A DNA stretch of 64,000 nt from Anaerocolumna xylanovorans DSM 12503. GTDB lineage: Bacteria > Bacillota > Clostridia > Lachnospirales > Lachnospiraceae. Below are positions 35,010-45,014 of this stretch, piece by piece; position 1 is the first letter of the stretch; the number at the start of each line of letters is the position of its first letter. Below the pieces are notes generated by a model. It did no database searches. It saw only the letters and a program-made list of their open reading frames with translations, and was not told the origin of the DNA. The position numbers and the translations under genes are program-made. The stretch covers positions 62,001 through 126,000 of the forward strand of contig NZ_FRFD01000007.1 of assembly GCF_900143645.1 (NCBI RefSeq), given 5' to 3'.

Positions 35010-35732
35010 TTATTCAATAGGCTTGGCAACAATTTTTTCCTGTCCTTCCACAAAATTCTTCATATCGATAAGAAGCTTTTTACCGCCAGCTTTTGGCAGA
35101 AGCGTTTTGAGGTCAGCCATCTGTTCATCATATGTATCTCTTTTTCCTAAAAGGATTTTATTTTGTCCGCTTTTTATAAGTACTTCCGAATCCTCATTAA
35201 ACTGTATTGTGTCCACCTTGAGGTCAAATTTCTGAATCAATCTGGTCAGCTCTAAGATAACCGGAAACAGTTCTTTTTTTTCCGTATCCATCTTATTGTA
35301 AAGTACAAAGCTGCTAAACTTAATACCGGAAATGAAAGGTACTCCTTTCAGTTTCTTTTCAGAGCTTTCAGCCACAATACCATCCTTGTCAAAATACATG
35401 TAACTTCCCATATACTGTATGCAGCCGATAACCGGCTTTTCATATATACGGAGCTTCACCGTATGCCTGTCAACAAGACTAACTGTAATATCCTCCACAA
35501 AGGGAATTGTTTTTTTTCTGCCATATTTCATTCTCAAATAAAAAAGAATTGTATTTCCATCTGTTTTTTTTGACAGTATTTCCTGCTTTAACTCCTTCTC
35601 ACTGTAATGGGTACTTCCGGTTATGCTTACAGTCCTTAGATTACAGGTCGTATAAAGCAGGAAACCTGCAAGGAAAACAAAGAGAACAGACAGTATTATT
35701 TTTTTTCTGCTTTTATCCTTTTGTGCTTTCAA
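35010..35732 (-). CDS. divIB: DivIB/FtsQ-type division protein
   Basis: 240 residues: short basic N-terminus, one membrane segment (about 11-30, IILSVLFVFLAGFLLYTTCN), a POTRA domain beginning RTVSITGSTHYSEKELKQEI (about 29-48), and a beta domain with DRHTVKLRIYEKPVIGCIQY at 88-107. DivIB forms a complex with FtsL and DivIC at the septum. Position between murA and ftsZ is the standard one. The protein is a little short, which is common in this group. Confidence 0.93.
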   Translation of the reverse strand: MKAQKDKSRKKIILSVLFVFLAGFLLYTTCNLRTVSITGSTHYSEKELKQEILSKKTDGNTILFYLRMKYGRKKTIPFVEDITVSLVDRHTVKLRIYEKPVIGCIQYMGSYMYFDKDGIVAESSEKKLKGVPFISGIKFSSFVLYNKMDTEKKELFPVILELTRLIQKFDLKVDTIQFNEDSEVLIKSGQNKILLGKRDTYDEQMADLKTLLPKAGGKKLLIDMKNFVEGQEKIVAKPIE

Positions 35733-35773
35733 GGCTTCCTATCCTTTCCTGACGAAGTTTAACCACTCACTTT

Positions 35774-37033
35774 TTAATTTTCCTCTTTATAATCAATCTG
35801 TGCTCCCAATGTTCTTAAGTCTCTGCATATATCCTCATAACCCCTTTGGATATGATAAGGATTTTTTACTATGGTCTTTCCTTCTGCCATAAGACCTGCT
35901 ATTACCAGCGCTGCTCCCCCCCTTAATTCACCTGCGGATACTTCAGAAGCTTTCAGAACAGGAACGCCGGTAATATAAGCCTCTCTGTCATGTAAACAAA
36001 TCTGCGCTCCAAACCTGGCCTGCTCCGGTACATTCTGATACCTGCCTTCAAAGATCTCTTCTACAATTTTACTGCTGCCAGAAGCCTTCATAAGCACTGA
36101 CATAATCTGTGACTGCATATCCGTAGGAAATCCCGGATACGGAGCCGTTTTAATTTCAGGAATGGCTGTTACATTTCCGCCAGACCGGATGGTAATGGAA
36201 TCCTGGCCGCATTTTATATGGCTTCCCATTTTTCTTAACGTCTGTATGACGGTAGAAAGACTTCCGCATCCAATACCTTTTAATGTAACTTCTCCCCCTG
36301 TACCCGCTGCTGCAGCCAAATAAGTACCTGCCACAATCCGATCAGACGGTGCACTGTATTCTGTCTGATGCAAAGAAGCTACTCCCTCAATCTCTATTCT
36401 GCTGGTGCCTGCTCCATAGATCTTAGCACCGGCAGAGTTTAAAAACTTGCATAGTTCCAGTATCTCCGGCTCCCTGGCTGCGTTAAATATTCTGGTTTTG
36501 CCAAAACCCAATGTTCCGGCAAGAATCACATTTTCCGTTGCTCCTACACTGGGAGACGGGAAATAAATATCTGCTCCTTTGATACCGCTTGTAACGCACT
36601 TAACCAGCCCGTCCTCTTCTTCCAGAGCAACATTCATTTTCTGAAATGCATCAAGATGAAAATTAATGGGTCTGGCTCCTATGGTACAACCGCCCGGATA
36701 AGACACAACTGCATGGTGGCTTCTGCCAAGAAGCGCTCCTAAAAGAATAATAGAGGAACGCATTTTCTTTACCAATTCCGTGGGTACGACTTCCGTATTC
36801 AGTCCTCTGGTGTCCACAATGATAGAGGAGTCCTCCCAGGTAACGCTGCAGCCGATTTCTATCAGAATCTTAATCATGTGTTCAACATCCAGTATCTTAG
36901 GACAATGATTCAGCTTTGTAATACCATTTATCAATAACGTTGCTGCTAATATGGGTAAAACCGTATTTTTAGAACCTTGTATGTTAACTTCACCATTTAA
37001 CTTCTTACCACCCATAATTTCAATATATGTCAT
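35774..37033 (-). CDS. murA: MurA, UDP-GlcNAc enolpyruvyl transferase
   Basis: 419 residues from the ATG with a GAGGTG site (MTYIEIMGGKKLNGEVNIQG). The catalytic cysteine is Cys116 in YPGGCTIGARP, so the enzyme should be fosfomycin-sensitive in principle. Other marks are QGSKNTVLPILAATLL and AAREPEILELCKFLNSAGAK. MurA carries out the first committed step of peptidoglycan synthesis. In B. subtilis a murA paralogue occurs elsewhere; here it takes the place between ftsW and divIB where murG-murB occur in Bacillus. Confidence 0.96.
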   Translation of the reverse strand: MTYIEIMGGKKLNGEVNIQGSKNTVLPILAATLLINGITKLNHCPKILDVEHMIKILIEIGCSVTWEDSSIIVDTRGLNTEVVPTELVKKMRSSIILLGALLGRSHHAVVSYPGGCTIGARPINFHLDAFQKMNVALEEEDGLVKCVTSGIKGADIYFPSPSVGATENVILAGTLGFGKTRIFNAAREPEILELCKFLNSAGAKIYGAGTSRIEIEGVASLHQTEYSAPSDRIVAGTYLAAAAGTGGEVTLKGIGCGSLSTVIQTLRKMGSHIKCGQDSITIRSGGNVTAIPEIKTAPYPGFPTDMQSQIMSVLMKASGSSKIVEEIFEGRYQNVPEQARFGAQICLHDREAYITGVPVLKASEVSAGELRGGAALVIAGLMAEGKTIVKNPYHIQRGYEDICRDLRTLGAQIDYKEEN

Positions 37034-37138
37034 GGTGCACCTCAAACCTGATATAGTATTACTATATGTTAATTTTCTGTATTTGTGCCTTACAGATTTA
37101 GCCGGTGCTAAATCTGCGTTAAAAGGTGAAGAATATAC

Positions 37139-38284
37139 CTACCTTTCATATTTTATCTGATTGGAAACGCTTAGGACGATTCCCATTTCCGCCAGTAAAA
37201 CCAAAAGGGAACTTCCTCCGTAGGAGATAAAAGGAAGCGGGATACCGGTAGACGGAATCGTATTTGTTACAACCGCAATATTAATAAGTACCTGTGCTGC
37301 TATATGTGTCAATACACCAGTAGCGATTAATCCGCCAAAAAGATCCGGTGCGTTTACCGCAATTACAAAGAGACGCCAAATAACCAGTACGAAGAGTAAG
37401 ATAACTGCAACTGCTCCAAATAAACCAAGTTCTTCACATATGACTGCAAAGATCATATCGTTATGGGACTCTGGAATGAATCCCAGCTTTTGCATACTCT
37501 CTCCAAGACCTTTGCCGAATACACGTCCGGAGGCTATGGCATATAACCCCTGGAGTATCTGGTATCCCTTGGGATGAGTCTCAACATGCTTCCATACTTC
37601 AATTCTTTCACTTCGGTAACTTACAAAGAAGATGAAGATGGAACCAACTGCTGCCATCAATCCTCCCGATACAATAAAATAAAGCTTCTTCCTGCTGGCT
37701 ACAAAACAGATGGCAACCATGATAAGTCCCATTACCAGCGCTGTACTGAAGTTCTGGGATAATACAAGTCCAATCAGCGGAAGAACCAGGATTAAAATCT
37801 TTAAGAATCCTCTGAATTTATCCAGCCTCTTTGGTGCCAGGCTTACAACAAATGCTGTAAATAAGATGATGCCAACCTTTGACAGCTCCGAGGGCTGAAA
37901 TTTTCCAAGAGGTCCTAAAGAAAGCCAGCGCTTGGATCCATTGATTTCTTTAGCGAATATTAAAACAGCAATCTGTAAAACAATACACAAAAAATATAAG
38001 GCTGTAATCGGTCTGATTCTTAATACCGGAAGCTTCGCTTTGTAAATACGGTAATCTATTTTGGATACAATAAGCATTACAATAACTCCAAAAACAGCAA
38101 ATGCTCCCTGCTTCTCCAGGTAAAATGCCGGGTTTCCGTAATCTCTGGCAGCATTATAGGAGCTGGTGCTATAAACCATTACTAACCCAAAGCATACCAG
38201 AAAGATTGTAAGAAACAGCAGGTTGTAATCATAATAGCTATGAAGTTTTTTCGGTTTTCCTCTTTCTCTTTCTTCCCTTGTCAT
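37139..38284 (-). CDS. ftsW: FtsW/SpoVE-type SEDS glycosyltransferase
   Basis: 381 residues with about ten membrane segments. SEDS motifs: EINGSKRWLSLGPLGKFQPSE around residue 114-134, PSELSKVGIILF, and near the C-terminus PFISYGGSSLLVLL. SEDS proteins polymerise glycan strands together with a class B PBP. In spore-formers the dcw copy may serve as FtsW, SpoVE or both; sequence alone does not decide this. It lies between murD and murA; murG, which usually follows, is absent. Confidence 0.94.
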   Translation of the reverse strand: MTREERERGKPKKLHSYYDYNLLFLTIFLVCFGLVMVYSTSSYNAARDYGNPAFYLEKQGAFAVFGVIVMLIVSKIDYRIYKAKLPVLRIRPITALYFLCIVLQIAVLIFAKEINGSKRWLSLGPLGKFQPSELSKVGIILFTAFVVSLAPKRLDKFRGFLKILILVLPLIGLVLSQNFSTALVMGLIMVAICFVASRKKLYFIVSGGLMAAVGSIFIFFVSYRSERIEVWKHVETHPKGYQILQGLYAIASGRVFGKGLGESMQKLGFIPESHNDMIFAVICEELGLFGAVAVILLFVLVIWRLFVIAVNAPDLFGGLIATGVLTHIAAQVLINIAVVTNTIPSTGIPLPFISYGGSSLLVLLAEMGIVLSVSNQIKYER

Positions 38285-38307
38285 ACCGCCCTCTCTTATT
38301 TATGTCA

Positions 38308-39663
38308 TTATAGATTTCTTACGTATTCTTTAAAGAGGCGTCCTCTTTCCTCATAGTTCGGAAACATATCCCAACTTGCACAAGCCGGCGAGAGAAGAAC
38401 ACATTCTCCCTCCTGTGACAGTTTATAGCAGACCTCAACGGCTTCCTTTAGGGTCTCTGCTTTGTAAATTTCATTAAAGCCATGCCTTTTTGCGGTTTCC
38501 TCAATTTTATCCTTCGTCTGCCCAATTAATACAAGGGCTTTAATCTTTCCCCCAAAGGCTTCAACCCACTCATCATATTCAGAGCCTTTATCATATCCTC
38601 CTGCTATAAGACAGGTGGGAAACGGCATGGAGTCAATAGCTTTTATGGATGCATCGGGATTGGTTCCCTTGGAGTCGTTGTAATATTTCACACCATTTTT
38701 GGTAGTTACAAACTCTATCCTGTGTTCTACTGCAACAAAATCCCTGACAGCCTTATTAATACACTCATAAGGAACATGAAGGCAAATTGCAATGCCGATA
38801 GCTGCCATGGTATTTTCATAATTATGTCTTCCAAAGATATTCATCTGTGTTACATTTACAATGCTTTGCGTGGTATGTCCATCACTGTAGAGGATATTGT
38901 CCCCTTCCAGATAAATGCCCTTATCAAGCTTTCTTAAGCTGCTAAAGTATAATACATTCGCCTTTAGTTTCTTTCCTGCTTCTCTCAAAACCTCATCCTC
39001 ATAATTCAATATGCAGATGTCTTCTTCGTCTTGATTTTTTGTTATATTAAGCTTTGCAGCAATATAATTTTCCATGGTATGGTGACGGTTAAGATGATCC
39101 GGTGTAATATTTAAAATAGCACTGACATAGGGCTTAAAATCTACGATTGTTTCAAGCTGGAAGCTGCTCATTTCAATTACAGTGACAGAATCCTTCGTTG
39201 TCTTTCCCGAAATATCCGTATACGGTATTCCGATATTGCCTACAACAAAGACTTCATGATAGAAGGTTTTCATAATATCTCCCACAAGAGAGGTGGTTGT
39301 TGTCTTACCGTTGGTTCCTGTAATTGCTGCAATCTGTCCCTGTGACTTGTAGTAAGCAAGCTCTATTTCCCCCCAGATAGCAATATTGTTATCCCTCATT
39401 TTATTTACAACCGGAAGGTCCGTAGGTACCCCCGGACTAAGCACTGCCATATCTATTTTAGTTAAGTATTCTTCTGATAAATTTCCCAGTATAATCTCCC
39501 CGGAAAAGTTCTGCGGCAGTTTCTCTCTTATAGTCTCTGCCTCCAGCCTTTCATTGGTATCATATACGATGATGCTATCCGTAATATCCTGCAAAAACCT
39601 GACAGCAGATATACCGCTTAAACCTGTTCCGAATACCAGCACCGTTTTATTATCCAGTCTCAT
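38308..39663 (-). CDS. murD: MurD, UDP-MurNAc-L-Ala:D-Glu ligase
   Basis: 451 residues from MRLDNKTVLVFGTGLSG, whose ATG has an AAAGGAG site 5 bases upstream; a longer in-frame start 72 bases earlier reads into a repeat and is rejected. ATP loop ITGTNGKTTTTSLVG near residue 108, and Mur ligase C-terminal signature CLIAGGYDKGSEYDEWVEAF. It adds D-glutamate to UDP-MurNAc-alanine. Its leader is nearly identical to that of rsgA. Confidence 0.97.
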   Translation of the reverse strand: MRLDNKTVLVFGTGLSGISAVRFLQDITDSIIVYDTNERLEAETIREKLPQNFSGEIILGNLSEEYLTKIDMAVLSPGVPTDLPVVNKMRDNNIAIWGEIELAYYKSQGQIAAITGTNGKTTTTSLVGDIMKTFYHEVFVVGNIGIPYTDISGKTTKDSVTVIEMSSFQLETIVDFKPYVSAILNITPDHLNRHHTMENYIAAKLNITKNQDEEDICILNYEDEVLREAGKKLKANVLYFSSLRKLDKGIYLEGDNILYSDGHTTQSIVNVTQMNIFGRHNYENTMAAIGIAICLHVPYECINKAVRDFVAVEHRIEFVTTKNGVKYYNDSKGTNPDASIKAIDSMPFPTCLIAGGYDKGSEYDEWVEAFGGKIKALVLIGQTKDKIEETAKRHGFNEIYKAETLKEAVEVCYKLSQEGECVLLSPACASWDMFPNYEERGRLFKEYVRNL

Positions 39664-39731
39664 CTTAACTCCTTTCGTGAATATCCGCTTCCTAACATTC
39701 TTCGTATTTTCAATTTCATCAAAATCCCCAT

Positions 39732-39797
39732 GCATACCGCAAGCAAGCTTGCGGTACTGCCTAAATAGAAAGTGAAAAATGCTTTTTATTTTTCACA
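39732..39797. repeat. Two-hairpin intergenic element, copy C (mraY-murD)
   Basis: First hairpin TACCGCAAG/CTTGCGGTA (39735-39743 with 39748-39756), second GTGAAAAAT/ATTTTTCAC (39772-39780 with 39788-39796). Relative to copy B2 the third pair of the first stem changes from T-A to C-G on both arms, a compensatory change. It lies 17 bases after the mraY stop. Confidence 0.75.
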
Positions 39798-39813
39798 CGG
39801 CTGCTTTTGTTTT

Positions 39814-40782
39814 TTATATCCCAAGTAAGGCAATGATACAGCAAATGGCTGTTGCAATGGAAAAAACAGATACTACCTTCATCTCTGACCATCCGCACAA
39901 TTCAAAATGATGATGTATGGGTGCCATTCTAAAAATGCGTTTTCCCTTTGTCAGCCTAAAATATACTACCTGCAATATAACCGACATTACCTCGATCAGA
40001 TAAACCAGGCCAACAATTATCAAAAACAATGGCATTTTTAACATAAAGGCCGAAGCCGCAACAAAACCGCCCAAGGCCAGGGATCCGGTATCTCCCATAA
40101 AAACTCTGGCCGGATAGATATTAAATACCAAAAAGCCAAGCAGGCTTCCTGCTGCCGCATTGGTGATAGGAAAGATACTGCTGTTTTGCACAATAGCCGC
40201 CACTGAAAAAAATGTTGTAATAAGCAGGGTAACACTGGCTGCAAGCCCATCAAGCCCATCCGTGAAATTGGCACCGTTTACTGTCCCAAGCAGTACTATG
40301 AACATAAACGGAATAAACCAGATTCCAAGGTCTAAGAATCTTCCTTCCCGAAATCCTCCGGTAAAAGGTATTAACATAGAGGTTCCTACCTCGGTATAGC
40401 AGATAAAATAGTTGATAAGCACCGCTGATACCAGTATTTGCCCTAAAAGTTTCTGCCAGACCTTTAATCCCATGGACCTCTTCATAATTATTTTAAGATA
40501 ATCATCCAGAAATCCAATCAGACCGAATCCTACTGTCGCAAACAATACCGGAATCATATCTCTGTTATTCTTTATGTACATTACCGAAGTAAATGTTACA
40601 CTTAAAAGAATTACAATGCCACCCATAGTAGGTGTGCCTGATTTCTTGATATGGCTTTTGGGGCCGTTGTTTCGTACATATTGTCCCCATTTTAACTTTT
40701 TTAAGAATGGTATCAGTATGGGGCATAATGTTAAGCTTATTACAAAAGCTATGACAACCGGCATTAGTATCCTAGAATTCAT
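39814..40782 (-). CDS. mraY: MraY, phospho-MurNAc-pentapeptide transferase
   Basis: 322 residues with ten membrane segments. Signatures GFLDDYLKIIMKRSMGL (about 90-106), NFTDGLDGLAASV (171-183) and MAPIHHHFELCGWSE near 288-302. MraY transfers phospho-MurNAc-pentapeptide to undecaprenyl phosphate, forming lipid I. Its place between spoVD and murD is standard except that murF and murE are not in the cluster but at 61-64 kb. Confidence 0.98.
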   Translation of the reverse strand: MNSRILMPVVIAFVISLTLCPILIPFLKKLKWGQYVRNNGPKSHIKKSGTPTMGGIVILLSVTFTSVMYIKNNRDMIPVLFATVGFGLIGFLDDYLKIIMKRSMGLKVWQKLLGQILVSAVLINYFICYTEVGTSMLIPFTGGFREGRFLDLGIWFIPFMFIVLLGTVNGANFTDGLDGLAASVTLLITTFFSVAAIVQNSSIFPITNAAAGSLLGFLVFNIYPARVFMGDTGSLALGGFVAASAFMLKMPLFLIIVGLVYLIEVMSVILQVVYFRLTKGKRIFRMAPIHHHFELCGWSEMKVVSVFSIATAICCIIALLGI

Positions 40783-40865
40783 TCCTGTTTCCTCCGTAAA
40801 AATGCCTATTCATTCTTTTGTATGTTTTCTTCTGTACGGCCACCGATTATTATATTCTATCCCTA

Positions 40866-40900
40866 AGCATATGGCAAGCCTGCCAGTACTGCCCAAACAG
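40866..40900. repeat. Degenerate two-hairpin element, copy D (spoVD-mraY)
   Basis: The plus strand reads GCATATGGCAAGCC then TGCCAGTACTGCCC; TGGCA and TGCCA can still pair, and the ACTGCCCAAA spacer matches copies B2 and C. The second hairpin is missing. It lies directly after the spoVD stop. Confidence 0.5.
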
Positions 40901-40905
40901 GAGAT

Positions 40906-42855
40906 TTATTCCATATATAGAATCAAGTTGCTGTTATTGTTAATTTCTTCTCCTTGCAGCGGGAATTGGCTCTTAACCTTATCCCCTTCTCCGTCGTAAT
41001 ATACCTCCTTAAAAGTATAATCCTTTAACATTTTCTTCACTTCTGCTTTCGTCATACCGATCAAATCCGGCATAATCATAGTACCGATATTATTTTTCTT
41101 TATTTCTTCCTCAGTGTATTGGGGTTGAATCCCAAGATAAGGAAGAACATCTTCATAAACCTCAGCAACAACCGGCGCCGCAATGGTTCCGCCGTAGTAA
41201 ATGCCTACCGGTTCATCTATCAGTATAATGCCGATAATCTGCGGATTATCAGCAGGAGCAAAGCCTAAAAAAGAAGATATGTATTTGTTGCTGCTTCTTG
41301 GCAGCTTTTCAGAAGTAGCAGTTTTTCCTCCGATATGATAACCGGCAAGATAAGCCCTGTTACCAGTTCCTTCTGATACGACAGTTTCTAAAAGCTGTTT
41401 CATTAAATCAGAAGTTTCCTTGGATACGGCTCCTGCTTCCTCTTTGTATTTAAGTGTTTTTACTATGGAGCCGTCTTTATTCTTAATTTCTACTCCAAAA
41501 TGAGGAGTAACTATCTTACCGCCGTTTACAATAGAACTGGCTGCAACTAAAAGCTGCAAAGGTGTAATCTGGAAAGACTGGCCGAAGGACATGGTAGCAA
41601 GTTCAACTGCCCCGACATTCTCCGGTTTATGCATAATGGATTTTGCCTCACCCGGAAGGTCAACTCCGGTTTTTCGCATCAAACCCAGTCTGCCAAAATA
41701 CTTATACATATTAGTAACTCCGACCCTTGCTCCTATTTCCATAAAAACAGGGTTGCAGGAGTTCTTAATACCATCAATAAAATCTTCGCTTCCGTGTCCG
41801 CCCACCTTATGGCAGCGGATTCTGCGGTCCTCAACAATTTTATAACCCGGACAATAAAACCTGTCGGTCAGCTTTACAACCTTTTCCTCTAAGGCTGCCG
41901 TTGCAGTTACTACCTTGAAGGTCGAGCCAGGCTCATAGGTATCGCTGATACTGGCGTTACGCCACATATTATTGAGTAAATCATTCTTTTGTTTCTCCGT
42001 AAGTGTCGAAGAATCCAATCCATTTAATGCAGAATCTGTAAGCGTGTATGGATCGTTTAAGTTAAATTCAGGTACATTTACACAGGCATAAATCTCACCG
42101 TTTTGAGGATTCATAAGAATCAGTTTAACATTATTGGCCTGTTTGGCTTCTAATACTTTTAGTGCTGCCTGTTCTGCATATTTTTGGATATTAACATCTA
42201 TACTGGTATATAAATCTTTGCCGGCAACCGGCTCGATTCTGTCTTCTGCTGCATTTTCAATTTCAACGCCATAGGCCGTTGTAAGTGTGAGTATGGTTCC
42301 ATCCGTCCCCTTCAGGTAATTATCGTATTGAACCTCAAGACCTATAATTCCCTGATTATCACTTCCTGTAAATCCTATTACCTTGGAAGCTAAATCACCG
42401 TAAGGATAATACCTTTTGTAGTCTTCATCCACCATGACTCCATCCAAATCATATTCTCTTATGGTATCTGCCACAGTTTTTTCTACATTGGATTTAATTC
42501 TTTCAATAGAGGAATTCTTCTCGACCCTCTTTTTGATATAGGCTTCACTAAGTCCTAAATTTTCGGACAGAAGCTTTATTACTTTCTCCGGGTCAGTAAT
42601 CTGACTATGTATAACGGAAATGGTACTGACAGGCTTGTTATCTGCTAATACTACCCCATTTCTGTCATATATGATTCCTCTCTCCGCCTTAATTGCCCTC
42701 TCTCTTTCATGAAGTTCCTCTGCACGTTTGGCATAATCGGCAGATTTTGCAATCATTAAGTAAGCAAGCCTTCCTGTCAACAGTATTGCTGCTGCTATTA
42801 CTACTGTTACTATAATAAGTACATTCCTGCGGTTGAAGGTTTTATTTCTTGCCAT
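40906..42855 (-). CDS. spoVD: SpoVD-type penicillin-binding protein with PASTA domain
   Basis: 649 residues: N-terminal membrane anchor (about 10-32), dimerisation domain, transpeptidase domain and one C-terminal PASTA domain (TMIMPDLIGMTKAEVKKMLK at about 592-611). The catalytic Ser is in EPGSTFKV (about 310), SCN near 365, but the third motif reads GGKTATSEK (KTA, not KTG) near 510. SpoVD makes spore cortex in B. subtilis. Tandem with another class B PBP upstream. The single PASTA domain favours SpoVD over a division PBP, by family rule. Confidence 0.9.
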   Translation of the reverse strand: MARNKTFNRRNVLIIVTVVIAAAILLTGRLAYLMIAKSADYAKRAEELHERERAIKAERGIIYDRNGVVLADNKPVSTISVIHSQITDPEKVIKLLSENLGLSEAYIKKRVEKNSSIERIKSNVEKTVADTIREYDLDGVMVDEDYKRYYPYGDLASKVIGFTGSDNQGIIGLEVQYDNYLKGTDGTILTLTTAYGVEIENAAEDRIEPVAGKDLYTSIDVNIQKYAEQAALKVLEAKQANNVKLILMNPQNGEIYACVNVPEFNLNDPYTLTDSALNGLDSSTLTEKQKNDLLNNMWRNASISDTYEPGSTFKVVTATAALEEKVVKLTDRFYCPGYKIVEDRRIRCHKVGGHGSEDFIDGIKNSCNPVFMEIGARVGVTNMYKYFGRLGLMRKTGVDLPGEAKSIMHKPENVGAVELATMSFGQSFQITPLQLLVAASSIVNGGKIVTPHFGVEIKNKDGSIVKTLKYKEEAGAVSKETSDLMKQLLETVVSEGTGNRAYLAGYHIGGKTATSEKLPRSSNKYISSFLGFAPADNPQIIGIILIDEPVGIYYGGTIAAPVVAEVYEDVLPYLGIQPQYTEEEIKKNNIGTMIMPDLIGMTKAEVKKMLKDYTFKEVYYDGEGDKVKSQFPLQGEEINNNSNLILYME

Positions 42856-42944
42856 AAAGGATGCCTCATATATCTGATTGTTTCATCTTATGACAATCCT
42901 TCCCGGGTTATGATAATACAATAAATTTAAGATGAAGTTTCACC

Positions 42945-44990
42945 CTAATCCGGTAATGCATCAGGATCTTCTTCCTCGTTACTGTTTTGGCCCGTCTGGG
43001 TACCCCCGTTTGCGGCCTGCCCTTCGGTATTCGTAGTCTCTCCATTTCCTCCACCGGTCTGTCCCGATGAATTCTGCTCTTCCGCCGATTGTCCGCCGGC
43101 AGCTTCACCGCTGTTATTCCCTGCGGTGCCTGTATTCTGTCCTGGTCCTGAAGAAACGGCGCCAGTGCTGTCAGAACTTTTTTCTGTAGGATATATTTCT
43201 AATAAAGGCAGTATTTCTTTTAAAATAGCCCCTGCCGCCTTAGTAGCCAGAGAACTGTCAGCCTGCTTAATAACATTCTGCGGTTCATCTATTACTACAT
43301 AGATAACGACCTGAGGATTATCCGTCGGAACACAACCGATAAAAGACACTAAATAGGTACGGTCAGCACGCGGGCTCTTCTGGGCAGTACCTGTTTTACC
43401 GCCCACCTTATAGCCGGGAACCTGCGCCCCCTGGGCAGTACCTTCCTGTACTGTCAGGTAAAGAGCATCTCTTAGAAATTCCGAAGTATTACTGGAAACT
43501 GACAATTTCACCAGTTTCTTATCGTAAGCAGACGCTATGCCGCCGCTGGCATTTAGAACCTCTTTCATCACATGGGGTTCATAATAATAGCCTCCATTAA
43601 CTAAGGAGGAAAATCCCGCTGCCATCTGTATCATGGTAGAAGTAAAGTTTTGTCCGAAACTGTTGGTGGCCAGGTCCACTTTACCCAGCTTGTCTTTTGC
43701 AATAAGAATTCCATTTGCTTCACCGGGAAGGTCAATTCCCGTCTTAGTCCCAAAGCCAAAAAACTTCTGGTAGCTGCTAAATAAATTGCTTCCTTCCTTT
43801 GCCCCAATCTGCATAAGGGCATCATTACAGGATTTCATAAGTGCCTGGGTAAGAGTTACCTCACCATGTCCCGAGCGGTTGCTGCAGTGGATAAGAGTAC
43901 CTGCAACATCTTCTACTCCATCACAATAGAAGGTATCATTCTGCTTAATAACATTCTCCTCCAGGCCAGCTGCTATAGTAAAAGGTTTAAAGGTAGAACC
44001 CGGCTCATAGGCATCACTTATCGTATAATTTCTCCATATTTTATTTAACGCAGCTAACTTCTCTTTATCAGACATTTTATCAATTTCATCTTTTGTATAG
44101 AAAGGAGTTAAATCCGTCGGATTATTCAAGTCATATGCTTCATTAGAAGCCATAGCAAGAATCTCTCCGTTATTAGGATTCATCACCACGACTCCCATGT
44201 TTTTACTTCCGTACTCCGTATTAAAAGCCTTGATTTGTTCCTCCACGGCCTTTTGCACATTGGAATCGATTGTAGAAACGATGGAACTGCCGTTTATAGC
44301 AGGTTTCACGGTGCGTTTAAGCTTTAAATCCGTGTCTATGTAACCAAACTCAATACCGTTCGTACCATTTAAAATATCGCTATAATACTGTTCAATTCCC
44401 CAGGTTCCCACATTCCCACTGGCGGTAAAACCTAAAACATCACTGGCAATTGTCTTATAAGGATATTTTCTATTATAATCTTCCTCAAACCACACACCCT
44501 GTATATTTTCATCTTTCTCTTCTAACTTCTTAAATTTCTCCATATCATCATAGGTTATGCCTTTTTTGATTATACTGTATCTGCTGTTTGGTTTGTTTTT
44601 GTAAAGGTCATTTACAGTTTTCTCCGTAACATCCTTAAAGCTGTCTGCCAGGGCCTTTCTCGTCGGCTCACTGTATTTCTCATCAGAAAGAGCATAATAA
44701 ACATCCAGAATTACATTGTAAACCTTTTCACTGTAAGCAAGCACCGTCCCATTCCTGTCAAATATGCTTCCCCTTTGGTACGGAACCGCTGTACTGGTAT
44801 AAGTCTGCTGTGAAAGTACCCTTTTTTCATAGCGTACACCATCTGTATGGTTAAGGGTGGCAATCCTCACTATCAGCACCGACATAAGAGCAAGAACTAC
44901 GCCAAAAACAAACATAAGTCTTGCACTCATCCGGTTTGTAAACTTCTTTATCGGTTTTACTTTCCTTTGGTTTCCCCTGCGTTTTTCCAT
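42945..44990 (-). CDS. ftsI: FtsI/PBP2B-type penicillin-binding protein with low-complexity tail
   Basis: 681 residues. Anchor at about 22-42, then a dimerisation domain, and a transpeptidase with EPGSTFKPF (Ser about 330), SCN (about 387) and GGKTGTAQK (about 533). The C-terminus has no PASTA domain but a 75-residue tail rich in Gly, Ser, Asn, Gln and Thr, ending in EEEDPDALPD. It is first of two class B PBPs in the cluster and probably the division transpeptidase partner of FtsW. The tail is probably surface-exposed and disordered. Confidence 0.9.
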   Translation of the reverse strand: MEKRRGNQRKVKPIKKFTNRMSARLMFVFGVVLALMSVLIVRIATLNHTDGVRYEKRVLSQQTYTSTAVPYQRGSIFDRNGTVLAYSEKVYNVILDVYYALSDEKYSEPTRKALADSFKDVTEKTVNDLYKNKPNSRYSIIKKGITYDDMEKFKKLEEKDENIQGVWFEEDYNRKYPYKTIASDVLGFTASGNVGTWGIEQYYSDILNGTNGIEFGYIDTDLKLKRTVKPAINGSSIVSTIDSNVQKAVEEQIKAFNTEYGSKNMGVVVMNPNNGEILAMASNEAYDLNNPTDLTPFYTKDEIDKMSDKEKLAALNKIWRNYTISDAYEPGSTFKPFTIAAGLEENVIKQNDTFYCDGVEDVAGTLIHCSNRSGHGEVTLTQALMKSCNDALMQIGAKEGSNLFSSYQKFFGFGTKTGIDLPGEANGILIAKDKLGKVDLATNSFGQNFTSTMIQMAAGFSSLVNGGYYYEPHVMKEVLNASGGIASAYDKKLVKLSVSSNTSEFLRDALYLTVQEGTAQGAQVPGYKVGGKTGTAQKSPRADRTYLVSFIGCVPTDNPQVVIYVVIDEPQNVIKQADSSLATKAAGAILKEILPLLEIYPTEKSSDSTGAVSSGPGQNTGTAGNNSGEAAGGQSAEEQNSSGQTGGGNGETTNTEGQAANGGTQTGQNSNEEEDPDALPD

Positions 44991-45014
44991 TGAACTACCT
45001 CATCTCTCCTAACG

